A stretch of 58,242 bases of DNA from Mesostigma viride (GCA_009746045.1 RPFO01002172.1:1-58242), one strand, 5' to 3'; shown: positions 32,676 through 44,927, counted from the stretch's first letter. Program-made: numbers and translations. Notes: generated by a model not told the origin, from the letters alone.

Positions 32676-34335
32676 TTAGTCCTGAGATATAGGAAGGGGA
32701 GCAGTGGTTTTCACCAACTCAGTACCAAGAAGGAAGAGTGAGCCCCTTCTTTGGCAATACTCCTGGACCACCTCATGGCAGTGAGTCAAGTCAGACAACC
32801 ACAGCCATGTGGCAGTAGACTCTAACTCTCCTTTCCAGTGCACCTTAAACTGCAGCTGCTTGGTCCTACCCTTTCCTTTGACTCTGTGAGCCACCAGCTG
32901 CTCCACTTCATATATCCTCTCCCCCTCAGTATCCAGCTCAAATGGTAAGGGAGCTGAAAGGCGTCCCTGCAAGGTATTGCGTTTATACAGTTTGAGCTGG
33001 GCCAGGTGAAACACATTAGTTTAAGCCTCCAGTGGGAAGGCACCTGGACTTGAACTACAGTCCCATAGTGGAAGGTGTTTATGACAGGGTAAGGTCCCAA
33101 CCACAAGGGTTGCAGTTTCCTGCATTGCTCCTTTTCAGGTAGCACACGATTAGCCTCCAAAAGCACCAGGTCACCAGGAGCCACAAAGGTGTGTGTAGCC
33201 AACATCTGTTGCCAAGCATTGTTTAAATACTTGTCCTGTGCATGCAACATCTGAGCAGCAACCATACTGTGAGCTTCCTGGAAGGATGCTATTAGCTGGT
33301 GGATAGAGGTTAGGCGTCTTCTGAAGGGGCCTTCAGCATCCCTGTCAGGTAACTCCAGGTCAAATGGAGTCAAGGGGCACTGGCCATGGCAAATGACAAA
33401 TGGAGACATTGGTGAGGAGCCAGGGGTGAGTTGTTGATGGCAAACTCTATGAAGGGAAGTTTCTTGTCCCATTCCTTGTTATCATGGGTACAATAGTGCT
33501 TCTGGCATTCCCGTACAATACGGTTCAGCCTCTCCACAGCCCCCGTGCTGGCACACCTGTATGCTACTCCAAAGGCCAACTTAGTGTCTAGGATGTCAAA
33601 GAAGGACTTCCAAAACCCAGACATCCACAAGGGATCCTGGTCAGTGATGATTACACGTGGCATGCCATGCAATCTGTACACTTCCTTCATGAACAACTCT
33701 ACACACTGGGCAGCTGTGAGATGGGCATTGCAGGGGATGAGGTGGCACATTCTAGACAGCCTGTCCATCACCACCAGTATCCTGTCATTGCCAGCATCAG
33801 AAACAGGCAAGCCACAAATGAAGTCCATGGTCACACTGATCCAGGGTCGAAGGGGAATAGGCATGGCCATAGGAAAGATAGGCACTGCCTGAGTCCTAAC
33901 CTTATTCCTTTGGCATGAGTCACAGGAAGCCACATAGGCTTTGATATCACGAAACATGCCAGGCCACCAAAACCTCTCTTGTACTTCATGAGAAGCTTAG
34001 CATACCCAGGATGACATGCAGTCACGTCGTCATGGAAGCAATGCAACACAGTGGGAATGGCCATTTCTGGCACATAGACCTTCCTGGTTACTACATGATC
34101 TGCATCCTGGGTGTGGACATACAGGACTCCTTCCCAGTACTCCACAGGTCTGTTACCAAAGCTTCCTTCCTGAATGGCCTTAGTGGCCAGGTCCTCAGTT
34201 TTAGTGAAGGCCTTAATCACGTCCAGCAGGGCTATACTCATAGGGTTAGGCAGGACTAGCTGTTTGCCAGGTCCTAAAGGCTGCAGCTGCAGCACCTCAC
34301 CCTCCTGCAGGTGACTAGTGACTAGATGCTTGGAT
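32676..34335 (-). pseudogene. Gypsy integrase with chromodomain, frameshifted
   Basis: On the minus strand, the HHCC zinc-binding motif is split: HCFHDDVTACHPGYAK, then, after a shift near 33960, MFRDIKAYVASCDSCQRNK. The catalytic core follows with VTMDFICGLP (Asp), VIITDQDPLWMSGFW (Asp) and TGAVERLNR (Glu). After a shift near 33415 comes a GPY/F-type module (WLGPYPVINTFHYGTVVQV). After a third shift near 33020 comes a chromodomain (YEVEQLVAHRVKGKGRTKQL then QFKVHWKG). Integrase inserts the cDNA, and the chromodomain can direct insertion to modified histones. The catalytic triad is preserved but the frame is broken three times. Confidence 0.88.
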
Positions 34336-34660
34336 CACTATACTTTTCGTCCGAGGGTGGTAAAAAGCATCCGAGGCGTAAATTACGAGGTGGTAATTTA
34401 CCGTCAAGAATACTCTTACAGTTTAGATACTACGTCGTAATCTGTCTCGTAAGTTACGAATTAGATCCGAGATGAGATCCGACGAGTAATTTACCAGGTA
34501 GTAATTTACGAGGTAGTAATTTACGAGGTAGTAATGTACGAGGTAGTAATGTACGAGGTAGTAATTTACGAGGTAGTAAGGTACGAGGTAGTAATTTGCG
34601 AGGTAGTAATCTACGAGTTGGTAATTTACGATCCCGGTACTCGGTCCCGTAGGTTACGAC
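34336..34660 (+). mobile_element. End of a third CACTA-like family
   Basis: The sequence beginning CACTATACTTTTCGTCCGAGG abuts the gypsy remnant at 34336. It is followed by subterminal repeats of the form GAGGTAGTAATTTAC (about ten copies, 34380-34630). The layout equals that of the two larger CACTA elements, but the sequence is unrelated. No matching opposite end was found, so it may lie outside the window or be lost. Confidence 0.6.
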
Positions 34661-34959
34661 GTCGTATGCTTCTCGCGTACACTACCGGTACTACAATCAT
34701 GTCGCTATGTCGTTCTGAATTGCAGTACGCATGTCACTTATCAGAATTTCACTTTGATTTCACTTATAATTTCGGTCAACCTAACCCCTAACACCCATTT
34801 ACCCGGGGGAAAAAAAATGAATGGCATTTGCAGCAAGGCTCATGCAAGACGAGTTCCTATTTCATAAAAAATTTCATTATTAAATGCAGGATTACATGTC
34901 ATGCACAAAAATCCAACGCCTTCACAGAAAATAGCATATCAAGTCTTCTGACGACAATA

Positions 34960-35203
34960 TCAAGTCAATATCAAATTCGTGGCTTCTCTTCGTGGCTTGA
35001 AATACTGTTTCCATGCGGTGCTTAGGACAGCTCCGGGGATGTCGGCACCGCACAGAAGCTCCATCCGGGAGCAAGTGCGCCGGGGGAAGATGTTGTACAT
35101 CCAGAGCTCGATATGTGCGGGAAGCCGTCGTGTTGGAAACCGAGGTGTCTGCACATAATTCCGCGCGCAGGCAGCTTGTGCCTTTACGGGGGAAGACCTG
35201 CGA
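34960..35203 (-). CDS. Possible terminal exon, unknown gene
   Basis: After a good acceptor (TTTTTGTGTCGCAG) at about 35204, the minus strand has an open frame reading SSPVKAQAACARNYVQTPRF..., IELWMYNIFPRRTCSRMELL... and ending AWKQYFKPRREATNLILT at a TGA. The codon content looks protein-like and the C-terminus is basic. Upstream exons were not identified. It may belong to the CACTATAC element starting at 34336. Confidence 0.3.
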
Positions 35204-35364
35204 CACAAAAACCGTGTCCGGACAATGCAATACGGAGAAATGGCAACGGCAGATGGAGTCGGCTAAGGCCGCTTGTAAGGAAAGTGATTTTTAATGCACG
35301 AATAAATGTATAATGCATGCTACATCGCCATCGCTTGGGCGGTGAAAAGACAAGGACCAACCAC

Positions 35365-35600
35365 ATGCCCCCACCTACCCTTCGTGCATCCCGCCCTTGA
35401 CGAGGCACAACCATGTGCCCCCACCTACCCTTTGTGCGTCCCTCCCTTGACAAGAAACAAGCACGTGCACCTATCTAACCTTTGTGCATCCCTTCCTTGG
35501 CAAGGAACAAGCACACCCACCCACCTACTCCACATGCATCCCTCCCTTGACAAGGAACAAGCACGATCACCCAGCTACCCACTAGCACGGCAGCAAGGCA
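35365..35600 (+). repeat. ~50-base minisatellite (CCTTGACAAGGAACAAGCAC)
   Basis: About five imperfect units of the repeat that forms the much larger array at 46790-48110, with the same orientation. Confidence 0.9.
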
Positions 35601-35814
35601 GACCTTACAATGGCAAGTGATGTTTATCGGTAGAAACTGTTAGACAACTAGCAAACGAGCCAGCCGGTGAAGAGCAAGGCACGCATGCAAGGAATTTGTC
35701 GTTGCCTATGACTACGCTTGTGTTTGTCACTGCAGTTGAAATCTGCATTTGCATCAGCAGGCCCGATCGAACCCCATGTCGCCACCCGCATTTCCACTTA
35801 TACTTCACGGCCCC

Positions 35815-36215
35815 TTATTCTTCTCTTGTGCCTGCCTTTGCCCTAACTGTTACCCTAGCATCTGCCCTTGCCCCTATCCTTTGATCCCCAGTGTTTGCCG
35901 TTGCCCTCATCCTTTCCCTAGTGCCTGCCCTTGTCTTCATCTTTTCCCTTGTGCCTGCCCTTGCCCTTGTCCGTTCCCTCGTGCTTGACTTGTCCTAATC
36001 TCTTTCCCTTGCGCCTGCCCTTGCCCTTATCCGCTTCCCTTGTGCCTGCCCCTGCCCTTGCCCTTGTCATTTCCCTTGAGCCTGCCCTTTTGGCAAGCAC
36101 AAGTGCCTTTGTCCTTTCCTTGGCCTTGTGCTTGCTCTTCCAGTTTCCCTTTCCTTTGCTCGTGCGGTTGCCTTTGCTCTTACCCGGGTGCTTGCCCTTG
36201 CCGTTTGCAAGCTGC
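35815..36215 (+). repeat. TGCCCTTGCCCT-rich low-complexity tract
   Basis: Irregular repeats of CTTGTGCCTGCCCTTGCCC. ORFs through it on both strands are artefacts. Between 36220 and 36940 I see no gene or named repeat. Confidence 0.8.
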
Positions 36216-36940
36216 ATTATTGTCTTAGCAAGCTAGCAAGTGCAAACTGGCACTGAGCCAGAAATGCAAGCAAAGCAGCCAGTGTAAATAAGGATGGACG
36301 GGAACAGTAGAAAGCTAGGGGTGGCAACGGTGCTAGAGCTCATGGCAACAAGGTGGTCCCATTCTTGCTGCATTGGGTGCGTTGCGTGGGTGGGATATTG
36401 CGAGAGGGGGACATTCTTGCCTTGGTTGTGTTTTCACATGCACCCGGTGCTTGAATTTATGCGTGCAAGGGTGGCTGGTATCCCAACCAACAGCCTAAGA
36501 GGAAAAAGAGTGCTTAGAAAGCAAGAATGACTTAATGTTGGTAATAGCAGTGGCGGCGGCAGCAAAAACTGTTGTTATAGATGCAAGCTACAACACTGCG
36601 GATGGTTTCTCACACTAATGTGGATAATGATAATGCATGCCACTTAACGGGACCATATAAACCACAACAAGAATAAATCGTGAGAGCAAAAGAAAGGGGA
36701 GTACAAAATGGCCGGCTTACCTAGCTACAGCAAAAAAATTGCATGAAAAACAAGATAACTCACCTTTGTCGCAGCAGTGACCATATCAGACAGCTCACAA
36801 AAACTTGTTGATCCTTGAAACTTCCTGCTTGAAGGCAGCCACCAACGGTCTGGAGTTTTCACCCCAGTCCTTCTCAACAGCCAAGGAAAAGGGAAAGAGA
36901 GAGGAGGGGTGCGGGAGGGACAAGAGAGCGGGTGGTGGGA

Positions 36941-37053
<113 letters not shown>

Positions 37054-38057
37054 GAGAAGTGCGGGTGGGGGTGGGAGAGGTGGGATGGAAGATTCACTAC
37101 GTTAGCAGGCGACTAAACTGCTACAATGACACAAAACCACGGAGCTAGGCCCTTCACTCCATCAGATCAGAGTGAAAACCCATGTTGAAACTGGGACAAA
37201 TGCCATTAGAATGTTACTATGACCGTGGCTAGTAAACGTGAATTGACACCCAGGTTGTGACTTCAACGATTGGAGGCAACCTTGCCAAGTCTCCCAAATG
37301 CAGTCGGCTAGACAAGCTTCACAAAAAACGCAGCAAACATGTTAACGTTGCTAATATTCCAACGACGCGCATCCGCAGTCCGGCTGCCAATGAAGTCTTC
37401 TTGGTCGCCAGCTGTGCACAGAGGAGTAACCGCTAGAGACGCCAATTTGCGAACAACTCATTACAATTACAAAGCGCAGGAAGCAGATGGCTATGCATCA
37501 ACAATTACTTCCGCTCGCCCTCGTATTTAGCCAGGTCTATCTGCCCAAACTGGGTAAATGTTTTGCGATCGGTGAAATTGGCCCTCTAGTGACTTACTTT
37601 CCCAGAAAGTGTCCATTCACACGACAACCGACTCACGCTCACACGTCGTGAGGAGTTGCCGATAGGATAAAGAAGCCGAACGATGAATTGCTGTACATAA
37701 ATGCCACGCTAACGGCGTCGTGAACTGACTTCTTGCAATCACGATTAAAGTGCCCGGCCCAACAACAAATTGGCGACACACGACCCCGCAACTGGAAAAG
37801 AATTCTGGCCACATTGATATACATCGGTTTGATAAAGTAAAACCTCGCATTCGGTTCTGGCTAGCCTCAAACGCATGCGCCTTGAAACCTTTATCCTCCT
37901 GGCGGCCACAGTTTCTCGGTTCTCTTGTTCCGTTGGTCGTGCCGCTAGCGTGCCAGCCGCTCCAGTCCCTAAAATTCAAATTCGTGTTGTTCGAGAAAAC
38001 GTTGTCGGGTCGGCGACGGCACGATGCCGGGCCGGGCTGCATGGGCCATGGAGGGTG

Positions 38058-38580
38058 GTGATACACAAATACCGTACAGGTGATACACAACTGCAGCCAG
38101 TACAACAGCGGGTCGCTGCGTACCTGCCGTGGGAAGGAGGGTGATACACAAATACCGTACAAGTGATACACAAATACCGTACAAGTGATACACAATTGCA
38201 GCCAGGACAACAGCGGGTCGCTGCGTACCTGCCGTGGGAAGGAGGGTGATACACAAATACCGTACAAGTGATACACAAATACCGTACAAGTGATACACAA
38301 TTGCAGCCAGGACAACAGCGGGTCGCTGCGTACCTGCCGTGGGAAGGAGGGTGATACACAAATACCGTACAAGTGATACACAAATACCGTACAAGTGATA
38401 CACAATTGCAGCCAGGACAACAGCGGGTCGCTGCGTACCTGCCGTGGGAAGGAGGGGGGTGGTACACAAATACCGTACAAGTGATACACAAATACCGTAC
38501 AAGTGATACACAATTGCAGCCAGGACAACAGCGGGTCGCTGCGTACCTGCCGTGGGAAGGAGGGGGGTGGTACACAAATA
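38058..38580 (+). repeat. 105-base minisatellite, about 5 copies
   Basis: Units start at 38141, 38246, 38351 and about 38457, 105 bases apart. Each contains GTGATACACAAATACCGTAC one to two times and GCCAGGACAACAGCGGGTCG. The 333-codon minus-strand ORF across it has a period matching the repeat and is not considered real. Confidence 0.95.
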
Positions 38581-38589
38581 TCCGACCTA

Positions 38590-38745
38590 TATATTAGCAA
38601 TAGCCGCCGCCTATCCAACAGGTCCTATTCATCACGAGCGTCAACGCCCCGTCATCGCCCCGTCATCGCCCCGTCATCGCCCGGCCGAGGGCCTTAACCT
38701 GTTAACTCTTTATTCGGAGTGATAGTCAACGACCTATACTACCAA
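38590..38745 (+). repeat. Satellite unit left of the hAT element
   Basis: It contains TAGCCGCCGCCTATC, three CGTCATCGCCC units and TTATTCGGAGT. It is the same type of unit as 42990-43160 and 43292-43440, separated from them by the hAT insertion. Confidence 0.85.
38738..38745. repeat. hAT target duplication, left copy
   Basis: ACTACCAA, identical to 42872-42879. The uninterrupted paralogue in the satellite (43005 region) reads ATTACCAA. Confidence 0.93.
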
Positions 38746-39315
38746 CAGTGTTTTTTTTAGTGGCGATACACCGCCAAATGTGGCGGTGTGGCACTTTTTT
38801 TGGCAAAATGTGGCGTTGCCACCCACTTTGACAGGGCTCCCAAGAAGCCACAATTTGGCCGTGCTGTTCTACTTCGTAGTTTCGTTTCGCCACAGGGTGG
38901 CCGTGCCTGAAGTTTACTCTAGTACAGGTTACGCCACAATTGGCGGTGTCAGCCGGTCTTCCGGTCGGCGTTCCGCCACAAGCCTCCCTAGTACTAGACT
39001 ACTACTATGAGTACTACTATGACTGACTGACTGCATAGTGCATGTACAGTACGTAGAGCCCGGCCGGCGGCCAAGTGCCAAGTGGCAAGTGGCCCGCTGC
39101 CCGAGACCAGAGCACGGAGAGTGCACTGTGCAGACTGCAGCTTGTGTGCATTTCATTAACTGCATTTTCACGACAGCTGGCTCATATAACAGCTGGCGAG
39201 TGGCGGCCTGGCGCCTCAGTATTAAGTCACTCGCCAGCCATACTGCATTGACTAATGTGTTTCGACTTTCGGCACTAGTAATCGTTGTTGTTAATTTACC
39301 AAGTAGGAAAAATCC

Positions 39316-41918
39316 ATGGCAGACGCTGGGCCGTTTAGGCCACCTGGGCCGCCGCAGGTAGTGAGGGGAGGAGAGAGAAGAAATAGTGTGTTTTATGGCA
39401 CCGGGCTTGGCCGGAAGCCTTTGGCCCTCCCAGCCGGAATGCGATGCAAACCAATCTTTCCAGGTCCGAATGGAGCCTCCATTGTCGTTGGGAAAACCAA
39501 GGCGACGGTAGAGATCGCTCCCGAGGAGGCGAAAAGGCTTAGGTCGAAGGAGACGCGGGCTGCTGCTCGGCGGGTAGAGAGTGAGGGGGCGCCCGAACAT
39601 CCCGAGGTGATAGGGGCAGACGCGAACTACATCAAGGTCAGCATTAAGGTCATGGACGGGGAAGTGGGGTCCGATGTGCCTTCGAATGGATGTGATGCGC
39701 CCCTCATTTCCTTGGTGCTGCTTTCCATTTTCGTAGCGCCACCTGCCAAGAGGGATTGGAAGGGCGCGGATGCCAATAGGAAGTGGAAACCCGAATGGGG
39801 GCTGCGTTTCCCATGGTTGCGCTATGACGAAGAGAAGGACGAAGCATACTGCGGCCCTTGCCGTGATGCCAAGGTCACCATCGGGCTGGGTAGGGGGACC
39901 AAGGTTTTCAAGATCGACACTTTCAAGACACACGTTGTGGCTGACTCTCACGTGGCCGCCATTGCGAAGGAGAAGAGCGAGTGCCTGCGGGTGTATTCAG
40001 GGGAGGAGAGGAGCACGCAGAGCCGGCAGAGGCAGACGGTCATGGGCGAGTTTGCCCCCCCCCTGGTCAGCTGAGCAAGTCCGACCGACTTAAGCTCAAG
40101 CAGTTCAAGGCGATGGCGTACACCCTGGCGAAGGGTAAGCCTATGACTGATTATGAGTCGCTGCCAACGCTCCTTTGCGAATACGAGGAGATGAGGGACG
40201 CGCTCCCCTCCCACCATTGGACTGACGGCTCAGGTTGGGAGATGGCGGAGGCGTTGGATGCCGTGTTGCTTGCTGACCTTAAGGCAAGGGTCGCCGCGGC
40301 TAGGTATGTCGCGGTCACCGTCGATGAGTCCAAGGCCAATGATAACGTAGAATTCATGTCGGTGGAGGTGGCTTTTGTGGAGGATGGAATAAAGCAGCAG
40401 GAGTTTGTCACGCTAAAAAAGGTGACTGCGGTGGACGCCCTCTCCCTGCACAACGAGCTGTGCATAGTAATGCGAGGCATGCTCGGAATCACGGACGATC
40501 AGCTCGTGGTGAAGCTGGTTGGCTTCGGGTCAGATGGGGCATCGGTGATGATGGGGCAGCGGAAGGGTGTCGGGAAGAAGCTCTTGATGAGCAATGCACC
40601 CTTCCTCGTGCCCATGCACTGCGCGCCGCACAAGCTCAGCCTGATAGCGAACGAGCTCAAGGGGAACTCCTTGTTTGCGCGGGTGGAGTCAATCCTCAAG
40701 TCAGCACACAACTGGGTGGCGCACTCAGCCATGAAGTCAGAGCAACTGAAGATGTGGCAGGGGATGCTGGGCACGGGTGGCCGGAAGCTGCAGCGCGTGT
40801 CCGACACACGCTGGCTTAGCGTGCAGGGGTGCCTCAACACGTTCCGCATTGAGTATCCTGCGATCGCCATGTGCTTGGCCACCTACCAACACAAGGAAGT
40901 GGAGCAAATGGCAGCAGCACAGGACTTGCTAGCCAACATGCTGGACATTGACACCCAGCTCGGGGTGGTCGTGTTCGCGCGCATGCTGGATGCCATGAAT
41001 TTCTTGGTCAAGCAGTGCCAGCAGCAGGACCTGCAGCTCGACACCCTTGCCCATGCGATCGAGGACTGCAAGACAACAATCCGTGATGAGTATGTGGAAG
41101 GGCCCAAGGTGTTCACTGGGACCCTCTGGAAGGGGTTTATAGACTTGGATGCCGACACGTCACCCTTTCTCACCGACCGCGGCGAGGTTTTCCGCAACTG
41201 CCAGGAAATGGAACACCCGGTAACATGTCAAACGGTGCACGAGGCCTCGGGTTCTCGGGCTCGCTACGTTTCAGTGGCAAGTGTCACGGAGGAGGAGTTC
41301 AGACTCCGCGTAATTGCTGCGCAGGAGCAGGCTACCGCTGCGGCCAAGGTGGTGCTGGACGACTTCGATATCCGATTCCCACCAAACGGTCTGCTCTCCG
41401 CGATGTCCATTTTGCAGCCAGGCTGGTGGACTGAGAAGGAGCGCGACGTGGCCGAGGTGCAGAAACAAGTTCAGGTGCTCAAGCGCAAGTTTGCTGTGGG
41501 GGTCACCATGGTGAATGGGAAGAAGGTGGGCCCACTGATTTCCCCGTCCCTCCTGGATGACCAGCTCGACTCCTTTATGCTCATGATGAAGAGCAACAGC
41601 CAGGAGTACACGTCCGCAAGGGCGTTGTGGAAGGTTTTGTTGACCAACCCGCTCATGCACGAGTTTGTGGGGGCGTATCTGCAGCTGGCAGAGTTGATGC
41701 TGCTCCTCCCTCTTACCAGCGTGGAGAATGAGCGGAGGTTCAGCCACATGAATTTCATTAAGAGCGATATTCGCAACCGCCTTCTCGAGCGCCATCTGAA
41801 CGTGGCGGTCCGCATCTTTGCATGCAGCTCTTCATACGAAGACATGCCGATCCAGGCGGCATATGCAGTGTGGTCTGCGGAGAAGGGCCGCCGCGCAACC
41901 GGCAGTGTTCTTACTTAA
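39316..41918 (+). CDS. hAT-family transposase with TTF-type zinc finger
   Basis: Two frames, 39316-40074 and 40064-41918, are joined by a frameshift at the C9 run 40055-40063, giving about 867 residues. N-terminal part: RKWKPEWGLRFPWLRYD then CGPCRDAK...TFKTHVVADSH, a TTF/BED-like DNA-binding zinc finger. Core: VAVTVDESK (first Asp), GFGSDGASVMMG (second Asp), MHCAPHKLSL and DTRWLSV (CxxH and RW motifs). C-terminus: LPLTSVENERRFSHMNFIKS then DIRNRLLERHLN, the hAT dimerisation block carrying the catalytic Glu. It acts in the nucleus, excising the element by hairpin formation on flanking DNA. The C9 run may be an assembly artefact, a real mutation or a slippage site. An intron around 39637-39742 is possible but not required. 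Confidence 0.9.
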
Positions 41919-42554
41919 ATACATAATTGCTTATATGATTCCTTGCTGCTAGCTACTAAGTTTTCTTATTTTCTGTGCTTTCCGCGGAATCTCAAATTTT
42001 GGGCAGCTAGCGTTTTCAAGTTTGTTGCCCGGCCTTCTGACGACAACGTAATTGCTTACATTGTCCCCGCCATCGGCATGTAGTCAAGTGTGCAAGCTAG
42101 TCATGGCTTCGCTTTTAGAGGGGCGTAATTATTAATGAACTTTAAATAAAATGATGAGGCCACCAATGAGCAATTGCGAATGAGCCATAATCCTTATTAT
42201 TCGTTCATGACGGAATCACGGAAACTAGGAAGCCAAACATTACTAAGTCGGTCGTGAGAAGTAATACTGCGCCAATACAACAAATTAAGTAAGTTCAAAG
42301 CACACAGTGCTTTTTTTTGAATTTATTCTCGCGTGACGTAGTGATTTCATAAATTTAGTACGGCCGCTTACTGAAGCTTATGAGCTGACTAACTTTCAGT
42401 TGACTTTTGACTGAGTAACCTCACTTCATAGTAGACTGAAACTAATTAGGTAACTATAATGCATCCTTAGTCTCATTATTTAACGCGTTAGTAAACACTA
42501 CACCTTCATAGGTTTTTATACTTTTCATTTAAGTAGGAAGACACAAGTGCAATT

Positions 42555-42735
42555 GAAGTATGATGATGAGAATGGGGCTGCCCGCCAGCAGGCCGGGCAG
42601 CCGGCGGCCCGGCGCCCGGCGCCGATGCCTGAGACGGAGACGCTCGCCCGCCTTGTGTACAGCCGGCAGTACGGCGCCGCGCCGCGCTGACCCCACTGCC
42701 GGCAGGGTCATTTGCTGCACCAAAAAGCCAGCCCG
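42555..42735. other. GC-rich block near the hAT 3' end
   Basis: A short, very G+C-rich segment (GCCGGGCAGCCGGCGGCCCG...) stands out within A/T-rich hAT untranslated sequence (41920-42550). It may be a small insertion, but no ends were recognised. Confidence 0.4.
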
Positions 42736-42871
42736 CCACACGTGGCCGTGCCAAGCCCAATTTTAATTGGCTTAAAGCCACACATTGGCCGAGTAAACTG
42801 AAGTTTTCATAGTTCGAAACGCCACAAGTGGCCTAGCGCCACTAGTAGCGAAAACCTTAAAAAAAACACTG

Positions 42872-43460
42872 ACTACCAATAGCTGCCGCATATCAAACAT
42901 GGGCTTATCATCACGCCCGTCGAGGGCGATGACGGTGACGACCGTCACCGTCATCGCCCTCGACGGGCCAACATCTAAACTCTTCTCTTAATCAACAATC
43001 TATATTACCAATAGCCGCCGCCTATCAAACAGATCCTATTCATCACGCGCGTCAACGCCCCGTCATCGCCCCGTCATCGCCCCGTGATCGCCATGCCGAG
43101 CCAGCCGAGGGCCAACCTCTTAACTTTTTACATTTGTATTCGGAGTAGTAGTCAACGACCTATATTACCAATAGCCGCCGCATATCAAAAAGGTCGTATT
43201 CATGACGCCCGTCGAGGGCGATGACGGTGACGCCGTCACCGTCATCGCCCTCGACGGGCCAACATCTAAACTCTTCTCTTAATCAACAATCTATATTACC
43301 AATAGCCGCCGCCTATCAAACAGATCCTATTCATCACGCGCGTCAACGCCCCGTCATCGCCCCGTCATCGCCCCGTCATCGCTCCGTGATCGCCATGCCG
43401 ACTGCCGAGGGCCAACCTCTTAACTCTTTATTCGGAGTAATAGTTAACTGCCGGCATTGC
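42872..43460 (+). repeat. 291-base dimeric satellite with hairpins
   Basis: Alternating A units (CGTCATCGCCC repeats, TATTCGGAGT) and B units (long hairpin) recur with a 291-base period, for example TATATTACCAATAGCCGCCG at 43001 and 43292. The hairpins at 42917-42967 and 43207-43257 have 23-24 base stems (CCGTCGAGGGCGATGACGG...). Confidence 0.92.
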
Positions 43461-44927
43461 CATACAAGAAGAAGCTCTCGATCCTAGGTATAGACTACCT
43501 CGGGTATCATCATCGTAATTGCTAGCATCGAGATCATTCGTACCTACCGACGATGGCCAGCTGCAAAAGAAAAATGTCGACCAACAGACAGGACCTATCG
43601 CCGGGAACCCTCAAGGCAATAAGGGCGAGACAGGCTTTCACCGTTAAGTAAAGTTGTCCACATCGTGCTAAGGAATTTGTGCTAATCTATGAGTACCTAT
43701 ATGGACACTTTGTCGCATTTTTTACATGGCAAATAAGCGATGTATGTGTCATGTAGGCTGCCATTGGTGCATGCATGCATGGGCCAGCAATGATGGTCAG
43801 AGGTACATTGTGCCTATGAGATAACCATCGATTTGTTGATCAGCAAGTGATTCATTACGTGAGACAACAATATGTTTGGGGGCTAAGCTTCTTACATTGG
43901 TCACATGGCCCGCCATAATTGTTTTCTTATGTGTTTAAGGTTAGGGCTCTGTTCATGACTGAACGTCATGAACGCGCTCTATTCATGACATTGATTAATT
44001 GATTTTAATAAGTCTCATGTCCATGTTGGGGGACCGGGATCTCTGAATTCCCCAAAGAAGATATAGTGGAAGTCCCCCAAGACGTCAATATCCGTCAAGA
44101 CGTCAATAACTACATGTATGTCCACAGCTCAGCTAGTAGTCTAAAATATGGGCCTCGAGCTAATCTTGCACGCAAGCAATGCCTATCATCAAGGATGAAT
44201 TAATGCCTATCAACAAGGAGACAATCATGCTTGTTAAATTTCCTAGGACCCACAACTGGGGGGTCGTAGTCTTTGACAATGTCCGCCTGGGCAACGCTAC
44301 TAATCCTACATATCCGAGGTCCCATGTATGAATAAGAGGGGTTGAGCGGATGACGCCAACAGTGTCTGTGCTCTGCATGTCAGCTAAAATCATATCGCGG
44401 AGACAAACATATGGCGGTATGTCCAATGTTGGCCACTGCGTCGCCTAACAGGTTGTTACATGGTCGGCAAGGGCCTGACCATGTAAGAAGATATCTCCCT
44501 GGCTGGCCAGTCCACAAGGAACCAGCAGGGACTTCATCTGAATCAACCTGATTTATTAACTAACTACTTAATTCATTTATTAAACTCATGCCCCCATTAG
44601 GGAGTCAAGGAGCATTAGTTAACCCCGATTCATTCATTAATTAATTATTTAAACACGTGCTCCCGTTGGGGAGTCACGGAGCACCGAAGTGCTTTTAATG
44701 CCTGTGTGTGCACAACAGGAGAAAGGGCAGAGACCCCCAGTCTTCTTCATGCCTAAGGCATGCCACAGCTGCATTCGGGGACGCTAGCTAAACGGACACG
44801 CTAACGATCCGGCAATCTGTGGGTGCAATAAGACCCATGTGAGCATGGCATAACACTAGGAGCGTGGGCAAGTAATCTCATCATAGCCAGGACGTAGCAT
44901 GGCTGTACTAGGACTATACCCCGATCA
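43461..44927. other. Intervening stretch with LINE-type 3' ends
   Basis: No gene is seen. Reverse-oriented LINE tails occur at 44575-44640 (GCCCCCATTAGGGAGTCAAGG) and 44635-44690 (CGTGCTCCCGTTGGGGAGTC, with the AATTAATTATTTAA tail). An end-like hairpin (ATGTTGGGGGACCGGGATC) is at 44022. The 88-codon ORF at 44426-44160 (minus) is not recognisable. Confidence 0.5.

Larger units (their letters stand above)
29544..34335 (-). mobile_element. Truncated Ty3/gypsy chromovirus remnant
   Basis: Reading on the minus strand from 34335: integrase, chromodomain, an extra 3' ORF, a polypurine tract (31123-31111) and a 3' LTR (31107-29544). It inserted into the AATT tail of a LINE at 29543. Protease, reverse transcriptase and RNase H are absent, because the element ends abruptly at 34335 where a CACTATAC terminus begins. 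Frameshifts in the integrase region indicate decay. Confidence 0.85.
38746..42871 (+). mobile_element. Complete hAT transposon (4,126 bases)
   Basis: Terminal inverted repeats are CAGTGTTTTTTTTA at 38746 and the complement ending at 42871. They are flanked by a perfect 8-base duplication, ACTACCAA. Multiple GCCACA/TGTGGC motifs occur in both subterminal regions (38762-38960 and 42770-42840), as in other hAT elements. It encodes one transposase (39316-41918). The intact ends, perfect duplication and long open frame suggest recent insertion. Confidence 0.95.

Noticed and set aside
37617-38618. 333-codon minus-strand ORF (repeats of DPLLSWLQLC)
   Set aside because: It runs through the 105-base minisatellite; since 105 is divisible by 3, all frames stay open. 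No domain outside the repeat.
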